From assembly GCA_900769275.1 (NCBI GenBank), contig CAAGGA010000104.1:1-15422 (forward strand): a stretch of DNA of 15,422 bases. Direction: 5' to 3'. The stretch comes from an uncultured Prevotella sp. (GTDB taxonomy: Bacteria; Bacteroidota; Bacteroidia; Bacteroidales; Bacteroidaceae). The position numbers and the translations under genes were made by a program. A model generated the notes under the pieces. That model was not told the origin of the DNA. It saw only the letters and a program-made list of their open reading frames with translations, and made no database searches. Position 1 is the first letter of the stretch. Every line of letters begins with the position of its first letter. Shown here one piece after another: positions 1 through 6,895 of the stretch.

Positions 1-974
1 GCGGAAATACTATATAGAGACCGTGTCTGTAAGGACATAGACTTGTCGAAACTGGAGGATTATCGTACGCAAAGTAAAAAATGGCGTGATGAAATAACCA
101 TGCCTCTGTTGGGACGCAAGTGTACAAGCAGTGCCCGATTCCAAGATGACTTGTTTAATGTGACAATGCCACTCCTCCCTCAGTTCTTGTAGTATTAGGC
201 AAGGAAAATCGCAGGACTAAAGGTGGTGTAGAAGCTTACATATATAACCAATTCACCAATAAACACAGACAATTAAAGTTGGCTTTGGATTATTGCCTTG
301 ATGCAACGCCTCAATCGTTTCAGATTCAACGCTTCATTGAATCATTTTGGAGTGAGCAAGGATTGAAGAGAAGCCTTGATAAAGTCTATGAAATAATTGT
401 TTATTCATTATTCTCTACTTTAGTTGAGGCAATGAAGTTGGAGGTTACTGTAACTGTCAAGGAAGAAGGCTTGTCACTGCTAAGAGAGTTTGAGGACTTT
501 TCTCGTAAGGTAATGTGTATAGATAGTTCAGCCACATACTTTATACAGGACGCACGTGTATATAGGGTAGGTGTTACAAATGCAGCAGACAGAGGTTTGG
601 ACATGTATTCAAACTGGGGACCTGCTATACAAATTAAGCATCTTAGTCTGGATGTCTCTATAGCAGAAAACATTGTGAATGGTATCTCCAGCGATAAAAT
701 CATTATCGTATGTAAGGACGTAGAGAAAGATGTAATCGTTTCTTTATTGTCACAAATAGGTTGGAGAAGTCATATACAAAGTGTTGTGACTGAGAGCGAT
801 TTAGTAAATTGGTATGAAAAAGCTCTTAGAGGTCAATATTCTGATTTATTAGCCGATAAACTGCTATATTGTCTTGCTCAGGAAATTGCAGAGGAGTTCC
901 CTTCCGTAGATAACGTGCCAGATGTAATAAAAAAGCGTCATTATGAAAATGTAACAGAACCCAAGTGGCAATAG
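1..974 (+). pseudogene. Frameshifted, 5'-truncated HaeII-like type II restriction endonuclease
   Basis: Two reading frames together make one protein. Frame 1 is open from base 1 to a TAG at 190-192 and reads as a restriction-enzyme-like N-terminal part ending SSARFQDDLFN. Frame 3 is open from 159 to the TAA at 972-974 and continues it (DNATPPSVLVVLGKEN and onward). One missing base near 157-192 explains the switch. About 323 residues are visible and the true start lies outside the window. From memory the sequence matches the HaeII family, which cuts RGCGCY sites; this was not searched. A PD-(D/E)XK-like core is visible: Asp at 600-602 in RGLDMYSN, then QIK at 630-638. The gene is clearly richer in A+T than the genes after it, which suggests acquisition by transfer. 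Its methyltransferase partner would be expected upstream, off the window. A sequencing error is the main alternative to a real pseudogene. The TTG at 279 opens the longest simple frame-3 ORF but is not a convincing start. Confidence 0.65.
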
Positions 975-1073
975 GATTAGGACATACGGATAAACTGGCG
1001 TGCAGAATGAATTCCTGACTTCATCACTTTTGTACGCCATCACATAATGTGGATTGACAATCAAGGAGTATCT

Positions 1074-1169
1074 GGTTGTTGGGTTTAGGTTGTTGGTTGA
1101 TATATCTTTGCTTCTTGGGTAAGTCTCCATTGGCAACGCATTACCAACCAAACAACCCAAAATAACCAA
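1074..1169. repeat. Intergenic inverted-repeat element, copy 1
   Basis: The left arm is G/T rich (GGTTGTTGG type units) and the right arm at about 1143-1168 is A/C rich (ACCAACCAAACAACCC). The arms are largely inverted complements of each other. The core between them contains TATCTTTGC and then AGTCTCCATTGGCAA, which matches the cores of the copies at 3995 and 8581. It lies about 100 bases after the restriction pseudogene. Confidence 0.7.
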
Positions 1170-1239
1170 ATGATTATTTTGTCCTATTGCCTCTCTTTTT
1201 GAAAAGCCTTTGTAAGGTGTTGATTTTTAGTAGAATGCA

Positions 1240-1298
1240 AAAAGCGTTGATATTACAGTGTAAAAGCTTAGCTTTTGCAAGGTAATATCAACGCTTTT
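1240..1298. terminator. Long hairpin, probable bidirectional terminator
   Basis: Perfect 17-base arms (1240-1256 and 1282-1298, AAAAGCGTTGATATTAC and its complement) enclose 25 bases. Those 25 bases contain a second, nested stem (AAAAGCT at 1262-1268, AGCTTTT at 1270-1276). The A-run at the start and T-run at the end suit termination in either direction, between the plus-strand restriction gene and the minus-strand GH51 gene. The stem is AT-rich and unusually long, so it could also belong to a repeated palindromic family. Confidence 0.6.
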
Positions 1299-1308
1299 AT
1301 CGTGTAAT

Positions 1309-1339
1309 ATCTATGATATTAGGACGTAATATCATAGAT
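1309..1339 (+). terminator. Second hairpin with a T-rich 3' side
   Basis: Perfect 13-base arms (ATCTATGATATTA at 1309-1321 and its complement at 1327-1339) enclose the loop GGACG. On the plus strand it is followed by GTTGTTTTTG, as in an intrinsic terminator, although the stem has few G-C pairs. It lies ten bases from the hairpin at 1240-1298, and both share GTAATATCA. Confidence 0.45.
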
Positions 1340-1358
1340 GTTGTTTTTGTCGTATTCT

Positions 1359-1467
1359 GGTTGTTTGGTTGTTTGGTTGTTTGGTTGTTTGGTTGATATT
1401 ATTCGACTCCATTGGTAAGACAAACAACCAAACAACTAAACAACTAAACAACTAAACAACAAAACAA
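1359..1467. repeat. Intergenic inverted-repeat element, copy 2
   Basis: This is the cleanest copy with an 8-base period. The left arm (1359-1395) is about four and a half tandem GGTTGTTT units. The core has GACTCCATTGGTAAGAC. The right arm (about 1420-1467) is a run of AAACAACC/AAACAACT units complementary to the left arm. The right arm runs directly into the stop codon of the GH51 gene. Confidence 0.85.
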
Positions 1468-3903
1468 CTACCTCACCCTTATCACCGATACGGAATACTG
1501 AGGTATATCCACGGTGAAGGTGGGACTTGCGGCAATGGTGCGGACGGTGTTCGTTTCCCATTCCTTGGCTTGGGCATCGCCTGCGCTGAGGATATGATGC
1601 TCCGCCCCTGCATTGCGCCCCTTGAGGATTTCCTCTCCGAGGTTGATGGTGACGGAGGCGGACTTAGGCAGCATACTTACAATCTTGATGATTATGTCGC
1701 CCGTCTCCCTGTCGATGACGACGGATTTGTCGAGACGCTCCTCTACGTCCTTGCCACCGCTGACCTTTAGGTCGGAGAAGACGTATTCACTGCCTGCATG
1801 ATGACCGAAGGCGCGCTGCACGTAGTAGTTGGGCGTAGGACGCACCTCGTCGTTGGTGAAGTATATGAGGTCGGGATTCCAGTTAGTATGCCCATCCTTT
1901 GCAAGTAGTGGGGCATAGGAAGACATCACTACGACGTCGGCATTGCGCTCCACGTTGGTAAGGTAAGCCGCTTCCACTAAGGCGTTGACCACGCGGTTGC
2001 CCTTGGAAGCCCATTCGCCGAGATAAACCTTCGTGCCGTTGCGGTCGTAGTTGTCGTAGAAGTCACGGTGGTGGAAATACCAGCCGATGCTGTTGTAGTA
2101 ATGCTCATCGACGATGGCGATGTTCTCCTTGCGTGCTTCCCTCCAGCCGTATTCGTAGTCACTGCCTTCCCAGAACGGTCCTACCGTGCCGATGACGGTA
2201 ATCTCGGGGTGAGCCTTGCGTACACCGTCGATGAGGAAGCGATAGCGTTTCAGGAAGACATCGCTTATGAGGTCTTCATTGCCTATGCCTAAGTATTTCA
2301 GGTTGAAAGGTTTCGGATGACCTGCCTTGGCACGCATCTGTGCCAGCCTTGAGGTCTTGGCATCTCCGTTTGCCCACTCTATGAGGTCGAGGAGTTCCTG
2401 CAGGTAGCTCTCCATGGTCAGCGGTTTGCCATTGTATGTATAGGGTGAGGGCTTGCCGTCAAGCTCTGCCTCGAACGGTATGCCTCCCTGCTGGCCTGCG
2501 CCACCTCTGTGAGAGTTCTGGCATGGCACGCCGGCTGCCAATACAGGGAGAGGCTCTGCGCCGATGTCCTCGCAGAACTGGAAATACTCGTAGAAGCCCA
2601 GTCCGCGTGTCTGGTGGTAGTTCCAGATGTTCATGTCGTGCTGACGTTCCCACAGCGGACCTATGGTTGCCTGCCAGTGGTATATGTTGTCGATGCCCTG
2701 TCCGTGGGTGGCGCATCCTCCGGGAAAGCGGACGAAGCGTGGCTTCAGGTCAGCGATAGTCTCTGCAAGGTCTTTGCGCAGACCGCCAGCATGTCCTTTG
2801 AAGGTCTCTCTCGGGAAGAGTGATACGAAGTCGAGGCTTACGCTGCCCTGCTGCAGAGGTTCTATGACGAGTTCCGCCTTGCCGGCAGAAGAGGCAGGTA
2901 TGAGGACGGCTTTCTTTCTCGTCCACTCCTTGCCGCCTTTCACTGACGCAGAGGCAAGCACCTTGCCGTCCTCCACGAGCGACACACGCACCTTTCCCGT
3001 GCCGCGGACGAAGAGACTCAGGTCGTATTTTGCACCTTTCTTCAGCGTTATGCCGTCCCATCCACCGTTGATGAGGCGTGCTCCCGCAGTGGTGGTGAGG
3101 AGAGTGGCGTAATGTTTGTTGTTGGGATGTATGGGATTGTCCTCGGAGATGTTCCACGTAGTGCCCTCGCCTTCCAGTCGCCATGCCGTGCGTGCGTTCC
3201 ATTCCTTGCGGTCGCGGCTGCTGTATTCGAAGTCGCGGTTCTGTATGAGTTCTGCGTACAGTCCGCCGTCGGCTGCATGACTGATGTCTTCAAAGAAGAT
3301 GCCCATAAGGCTTTCGGAGATGTCTTTACGGTCATTCCAGTCGATGTTCAGCGTGGCTGTGACAGGCTCTTCGCTCTTGGCGATGCTCAGTCCGCGGGCG
3401 ATGAAGTTGTCCCGCTCCCATGCCGCATTGCGCTCGGCATGAGCCTGCTTGTCGAGAAGGTTCTTCAGTCCGGAGTAAGGTATGCGGATAATGTTGTTTT
3501 TGGATGTTTCTTCCTGCTGCGCCTTTCTCTTCGCAAATTCCACCTTATTTATATAGGGGTAGTCCTGCGGCTTCCAGAGGGAGAAGTTCTCCGACTCCGT
3601 CACGGCTATCTGCGGAGTGTTGAGGTTGGGGATGAACGTGGCATGATATTTTTTTCCGTCGTATTGCAGTACGGGGAAGTACATCTTCTTCTCTGCGCCC
3701 CACGTGCCGTAGTCGCTCTCGAAGAGGTTGCATGATACGTGTTTCCAGTGTTTCCCGTCGATGGAGTAGGCTATTTGGAAATCGCGTGTCCCGTTCTTGA
3801 TGTCGGGTTTCACGAAAACGGAATCGGGTGTGCCTGCCATCGCATGATGCGGAAACGCTGCAAGGCATAGCATGGTGGTCAGTGTCAGTAGTAATTTCTT
3901 CAT
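1468..3903 (-). CDS. Alpha-L-arabinofuranosidase, glycoside hydrolase family 51
   Basis: An 811-residue exported enzyme that should release terminal alpha-L-arabinofuranosyl groups from arabinoxylan or arabinan oligosaccharides. Residues 1-23 are a signal peptide (cleavage after AMA) with no lipobox, so it is probably periplasmic. GH51 signatures are GIFFEDISHAADGGLYAELI at 201-220, RFPGGC at 392-397, the acid/base Glu543 in GNED, and the nucleophile Glu630 in YLGEW. Residues about 233-365 look like an inserted CBM4/9-type beta-sandwich. The C-terminus is the beta-sandwich usual in the family. Residues 24-180 lie outside the usual GH51 core and contain SIDGKHW, GTWGAEKKMYFPVL and SLWKPQDYP, which resemble a single blade of a GH43/GH32-like propeller. 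It is the last gene of the minus-strand cluster, 233 bases after GH98. I saw no separate promoter, so co-transcription is likely. Confidence 0.93.
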   Translation of the reverse strand: MKKLLLTLTTMLCLAAFPHHAMAGTPDSVFVKPDIKNGTRDFQIAYSIDGKHWKHVSCNLFESDYGTWGAEKKMYFPVLQYDGKKYHATFIPNLNTPQIAVTESENFSLWKPQDYPYINKVEFAKRKAQQEETSKNNIIRIPYSGLKNLLDKQAHAERNAAWERDNFIARGLSIAKSEEPVTATLNIDWNDRKDISESLMGIFFEDISHAADGGLYAELIQNRDFEYSSRDRKEWNARTAWRLEGEGTTWNISEDNPIHPNNKHYATLLTTTAGARLINGGWDGITLKKGAKYDLSLFVRGTGKVRVSLVEDGKVLASASVKGGKEWTRKKAVLIPASSAGKAELVIEPLQQGSVSLDFVSLFPRETFKGHAGGLRKDLAETIADLKPRFVRFPGGCATHGQGIDNIYHWQATIGPLWERQHDMNIWNYHQTRGLGFYEYFQFCEDIGAEPLPVLAAGVPCQNSHRGGAGQQGGIPFEAELDGKPSPYTYNGKPLTMESYLQELLDLIEWANGDAKTSRLAQMRAKAGHPKPFNLKYLGIGNEDLISDVFLKRYRFLIDGVRKAHPEITVIGTVGPFWEGSDYEYGWREARKENIAIVDEHYYNSIGWYFHHRDFYDNYDRNGTKVYLGEWASKGNRVVNALVEAAYLTNVERNADVVVMSSYAPLLAKDGHTNWNPDLIYFTNDEVRPTPNYYVQRAFGHHAGSEYVFSDLKVSGGKDVEERLDKSVVIDRETGDIIIKIVSMLPKSASVTINLGEEILKGRNAGAEHHILSAGDAQAKEWETNTVRTIAASPTFTVDIPQYSVSVIRVR

Positions 3904-3993
3904 ATTCAGTTAGCTTGATTTTTTTGTTTTTTTGTTTTTTGTTTTCTCTTCGACCTGGTCGAAGAGTACCAGGCGGGGTTTTTGTTTTTGTTT
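3904..3993 (-). promoter_or_regulatory. GH51 leader: A-rich start region and nested palindrome
   Basis: On the minus strand the 40 bases or so before the GH51 start are almost pure A with single C's, the A-rich leader typical of Bacteroidetes genes. Just upstream, 3946-3966 is a palindrome with 9-base arms (CTCTTCGAC / GTCGAAGAG) and a 3-base loop. It overlaps a second possible stem (CCTGGT at 3954-3959 with ACCAGG at 3968-3973), so the two cannot form together. Neither is followed by a T-run in the direction of transcription, so a terminator is unlikely. An operator or RNA switch is possible but unproven. Confidence 0.4.
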
Positions 3994-3994
3994 T

Positions 3995-4130
3995 TGGTTG
4001 TAGGTTTTTGGTTGTAGGTTTTTGGTTGGGTTACCTTTGCCACGTGAGGGAGTCTCCGTTGGAAAGACATTATTAACCAAAAATCCACAACCAAAAATCC
4101 ACAACCAAAAACCCACAACCTACAACCATA
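3995..4130. repeat. Intergenic inverted-repeat element, copy 3
   Basis: The left arm is built of 14-base units (TTTTTGGTTGTAGG) and the right arm of the matching complementary 14-base units (AACCAAAAATCCAC). The 55-base core, 4024-4078, agrees with that of the copy at 8642-8696 at 48 of 55 positions by hand count. It fills most of the gap between the GH98 stop and the GH51 start. Confidence 0.85.
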
Positions 4131-4136
4131 AAAAAA

Positions 4137-6812
4137 CTACCTCCTCATCACTTTCCGTGTCTTGCCGTCAGCGGTGCGCACGATGTTGATACCTCGTGAC
4201 ATGGTCTTGCGGCGTTCGCCGTTGATGCCGTAGATAACGGTGGCCTTTGAGCCGTCGGCGTTGATGATGTCAATGCCGTCGGCAACGTTTTCCCCCTTTG
4301 CGAATACGGGCTGCAGGGTCACGATGTCGTCAGGCATGGTAAAGGTAAGGCGTGTATTGCCGTTGGAGAGAGTGGTGAGGGATATGTCCGTGCCGAGGGT
4401 GAAGTTCACTCCGTTGATGACCTTGAGTTCCTTCAGTCCGTAGCCGGCGTTGGCTTTGATGTCGAGGGTGACGGTCTGCCCCTCCGCAGCCTCCGTCACG
4501 TCAGCGGTGAGGGAACCGTAGTTTGCATTGCGTATGGTGACAAGGTATTTCTCCTCTTCCATGTCGGCAGGAGTGTAGATAATCTGGTCGATGTACATGG
4601 GGACGGCACCGGTATTGGCAAGGACGAGGGTGTTGGTGCCTGCTTTCAGCGTGGCTGTGAATGAGACCTTGTGCCAGTCGTTCTTGTCCGTCTTCTCGAT
4701 GGCAAGTTTCGAGGACGTGCCGTTGACGGAAGCCCTTATCTGTCCGGCCTTTGTGGTGGCGGTGTAGCGTACGGAGATGCGGTATTCTCCTGCCTCTCCC
4801 TCGTTGAGCTTCAGTCTGTGGCGGAGCATACCGACCGAACTGGTGCCCATATCCACGAAGCCGTTGCCTGCAAACTCCACGATGTCGGGGAAGTAGTTGC
4901 CGTAGGGATTGACGAGTTTTATTTCCTTCACGTTCTTGTAGTCCATGTTCTCTGCCTCGATGATAATCTCGCCGCGGTATGCGGAGGGCTGTTTCGGGAT
5001 AGATAGCGGAGTGGGGGATGCTGCGAATGCCTTTCTGTCGGTGGCGTTGCCGGAGCAGCTGACGGAAATCTCCATTCCGCCCTTGTGCTTGACGGTCAGC
5101 GTGTAGGTCTTTGCTTCGGCATCCCATGACGGGGTGACGCTACCTGTGGCAAGCAGTCCTTTCCTGAGAGTGTAGGACGGCTCAGAGGCTGCACCTTTTA
5201 TGACGATGGTTTCGGTCACCAGTGCCGTGGTGTCCGTGCGGAAGTTGTTCAGGTAGAAGTCGATGTGGTCGCCGTATTCGCGCACGATGCCGCTGCCGAG
5301 CATTCCGAGCGTCAGGGTCAGCGAGTCGCAGGTGTTGTAGAGCAGGGGGACGTGTCCCGTGGCAGTCCTCTTGCCGTTGAGATAGGTGTATGGCGTATAT
5401 GTGACGAGCTGGTTCTGCACGCGGCTGACGAAGAGGTCGCCTTTTGACATGACGGGGTACTTTGCGTTGAAGAACTTCTGCTTGGTGCTGACACTTGCCC
5501 ATTGTGACTTTGCCGTGGCACGGTTCAGTTTCGTCGGGATGCTCTTTGCCAGGTCATCGTACATCTCCAGACATAGCGGTATGGTGCGGTAGCGTCCGGT
5601 GCTCTTGAAGTAGCATCCGTTGTTCATCCATTGTCCGTTATCGCGGTTGGCAGGGTCGCTCTGCTTGTAGAGTCCGTCGTAGAGAGAGCCCCATGTGGCG
5701 TACTTGTCTTCATCGCTGCCTGAGGTGGTGTTGGCGATGATGGCGATGCGCGTGCTGTCCACCACCTCCTTGCGTGAGGGGATGTAAAGAGTGCCGTCAA
5801 TGACTTTGCGCCACATATCTATCCATGCGCCGCGGAATCCCTCGTATGTAGTCCAGTTGCGCTGCGTGTAGCCGTCTGTGGTGGTCGTTCTGGATGTCTC
5901 CTTGAAGCATTCGTCGGGTATGGTCTCCGGACCGTCCCATACTGCGCCGCCGTTGACTCCGCACTGCTCCATCACCGTGCCTATGCCGGCGGCTATGGGA
6001 TATTTCGCTACGTTCTGCCCTAATACGCAATCCATTGCACCACACCATCCGCAACGGTCGTAGCGCACACCGTAGTTCTTGGCAAGACCGGAGATAAACG
6101 GTGATATGGTTGTGCTCTCTGCATTTAGGAAACACCACGGTTGGGTATATTTGTATAACCATAGTATTGCCTCCGGGTATGCCCTGCAGGCGTTGAGCAG
6201 ATTCTTGTTGCGCTTCATCATGCCGACAGGACTGAGTCCATGACTCCAGATGTTTCCACAGAATGATATTGTGAGGAAACCACCATATTCGTGCGACATC
6301 TTGACCAGTTCCGCAAACAGGGCAATCTGTCCTGTTTGCGTTGCAGAGCCCATGTCCGCTTCATCGAAGCCCCAGAACTGTTCGGCAAAGTTCCATCCGA
6401 GGAAGTTGGGATATTGCTTGAAGAAATATTCGAACGTCTCAAGGTCGGTGGTCTGCAGGTGTGTGCGTCCGCCGGAAGCAGGCTGGCAGGTGAACCATAC
6501 CCCGTTCTTCTGGCATACGGAAGCCCATGACTTGTATGTCCTCACGGCAGAACGCGGCATCTTATATACGTTGTTCTCCTTGTCGTACTGGCATGAGAGC
6601 GAGAGGTTCATGCACAGCCATGGCTTGATGTCGTCGGGCATCAGGTCGATGATTTTCTGTGGGTCGGCAGCGTTCCACACGTCGATATGTATCATCCACA
6701 GAGGATGCTCGTTGTCTATCGGGCGGCGCTGCTGTGCATTCATGCTGCTTGTCAGGCAGAGAAGGCACAACAATGTTGTTATAATTCTTTTCATTCTCAT
6801 TTTCATTTTCAT
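4137..6812 (-). CDS. Glycoside hydrolase family 98 endo-glycosidase with carbohydrate-binding domain
   Basis: An 891-residue exported protein. The N-terminus reads as a signal peptide cleaved near residue 26. Residues about 33-350 match GH98 catalytic domains: HPLWMIHIDVWNAADPQKII, QPASGG, PNFLGWNFAEQFWGFDEAD, SFCGNIW and DGPETIPDECFKE. Glu144, Asp252/Asp261 and Glu296 are candidate active-site acids by eye. Residues about 355-585 fit the GH98 C-terminal domain. Residues 613-747 look like a CBM35/CBM6-type module (EIIIEAENMDY, then MYIDQIIY). Residues 755-837 are a bacterial repeat (InlB-B-like) domain. The final 45 residues (VIYGINGERRKTMSRGINIV) resemble Prevotella C-terminal tails. GH98 includes blood-group endo-beta-galactosidases and xylanases; beside GH43 and GH51, xylan is the better guess. 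Four in-frame ATGs (6812, 6806, 6800, 6794) make the start uncertain; the fourth gives the most ordinary signal peptide. Confidence 0.9.
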   Translation of the reverse strand: MKMKMRMKRIITTLLCLLCLTSSMNAQQRRPIDNEHPLWMIHIDVWNAADPQKIIDLMPDDIKPWLCMNLSLSCQYDKENNVYKMPRSAVRTYKSWASVCQKNGVWFTCQPASGGRTHLQTTDLETFEYFFKQYPNFLGWNFAEQFWGFDEADMGSATQTGQIALFAELVKMSHEYGGFLTISFCGNIWSHGLSPVGMMKRNKNLLNACRAYPEAILWLYKYTQPWCFLNAESTTISPFISGLAKNYGVRYDRCGWCGAMDCVLGQNVAKYPIAAGIGTVMEQCGVNGGAVWDGPETIPDECFKETSRTTTTDGYTQRNWTTYEGFRGAWIDMWRKVIDGTLYIPSRKEVVDSTRIAIIANTTSGSDEDKYATWGSLYDGLYKQSDPANRDNGQWMNNGCYFKSTGRYRTIPLCLEMYDDLAKSIPTKLNRATAKSQWASVSTKQKFFNAKYPVMSKGDLFVSRVQNQLVTYTPYTYLNGKRTATGHVPLLYNTCDSLTLTLGMLGSGIVREYGDHIDFYLNNFRTDTTALVTETIVIKGAASEPSYTLRKGLLATGSVTPSWDAEAKTYTLTVKHKGGMEISVSCSGNATDRKAFAASPTPLSIPKQPSAYRGEIIIEAENMDYKNVKEIKLVNPYGNYFPDIVEFAGNGFVDMGTSSVGMLRHRLKLNEGEAGEYRISVRYTATTKAGQIRASVNGTSSKLAIEKTDKNDWHKVSFTATLKAGTNTLVLANTGAVPMYIDQIIYTPADMEEEKYLVTIRNANYGSLTADVTEAAEGQTVTLDIKANAGYGLKELKVINGVNFTLGTDISLTTLSNGNTRLTFTMPDDIVTLQPVFAKGENVADGIDIINADGSKATVIYGINGERRKTMSRGINIVRTADGKTRKVMRR

Positions 6813-6844
6813 GTATTGGCAGTTGTAAGTGAATTATATTTTGT

Positions 6845-6863
6845 GTGGATTGTCTTGATCCAC
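6845..6863. other. Small hairpin between GH43 and GH98
   Basis: Arms GTGGAT and ATCCAC enclose seven bases in the 83-base gap between the GH43 stop and the GH98 start. The T-rich side (TATTTTTA) lies on the plus-strand 3' side, so it does not fit a terminator for the minus-strand operon. It could be a processing or stability element. No promoter or repeat copy was seen in this gap, which supports co-transcription of the two genes. Confidence 0.3.
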
Positions 6864-6895
6864 TATTTTTATCTGAAACAGCAATTCGTACGGCA

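Noticed and set aside
864..1169. A 101-residue minus-strand open frame over the end of the restriction gene and repeat copy 1
   Set aside because: It overlaps the coding frame of the restriction gene and the repeat arms, and its protein has no recognisable domain; it is a chance frame.
1359..1467. Regular repeats that could suggest a CRISPR array
   Set aside because: The units are only 8 bases, contiguous, without spacers, and inverted between arms; no cas genes are present.
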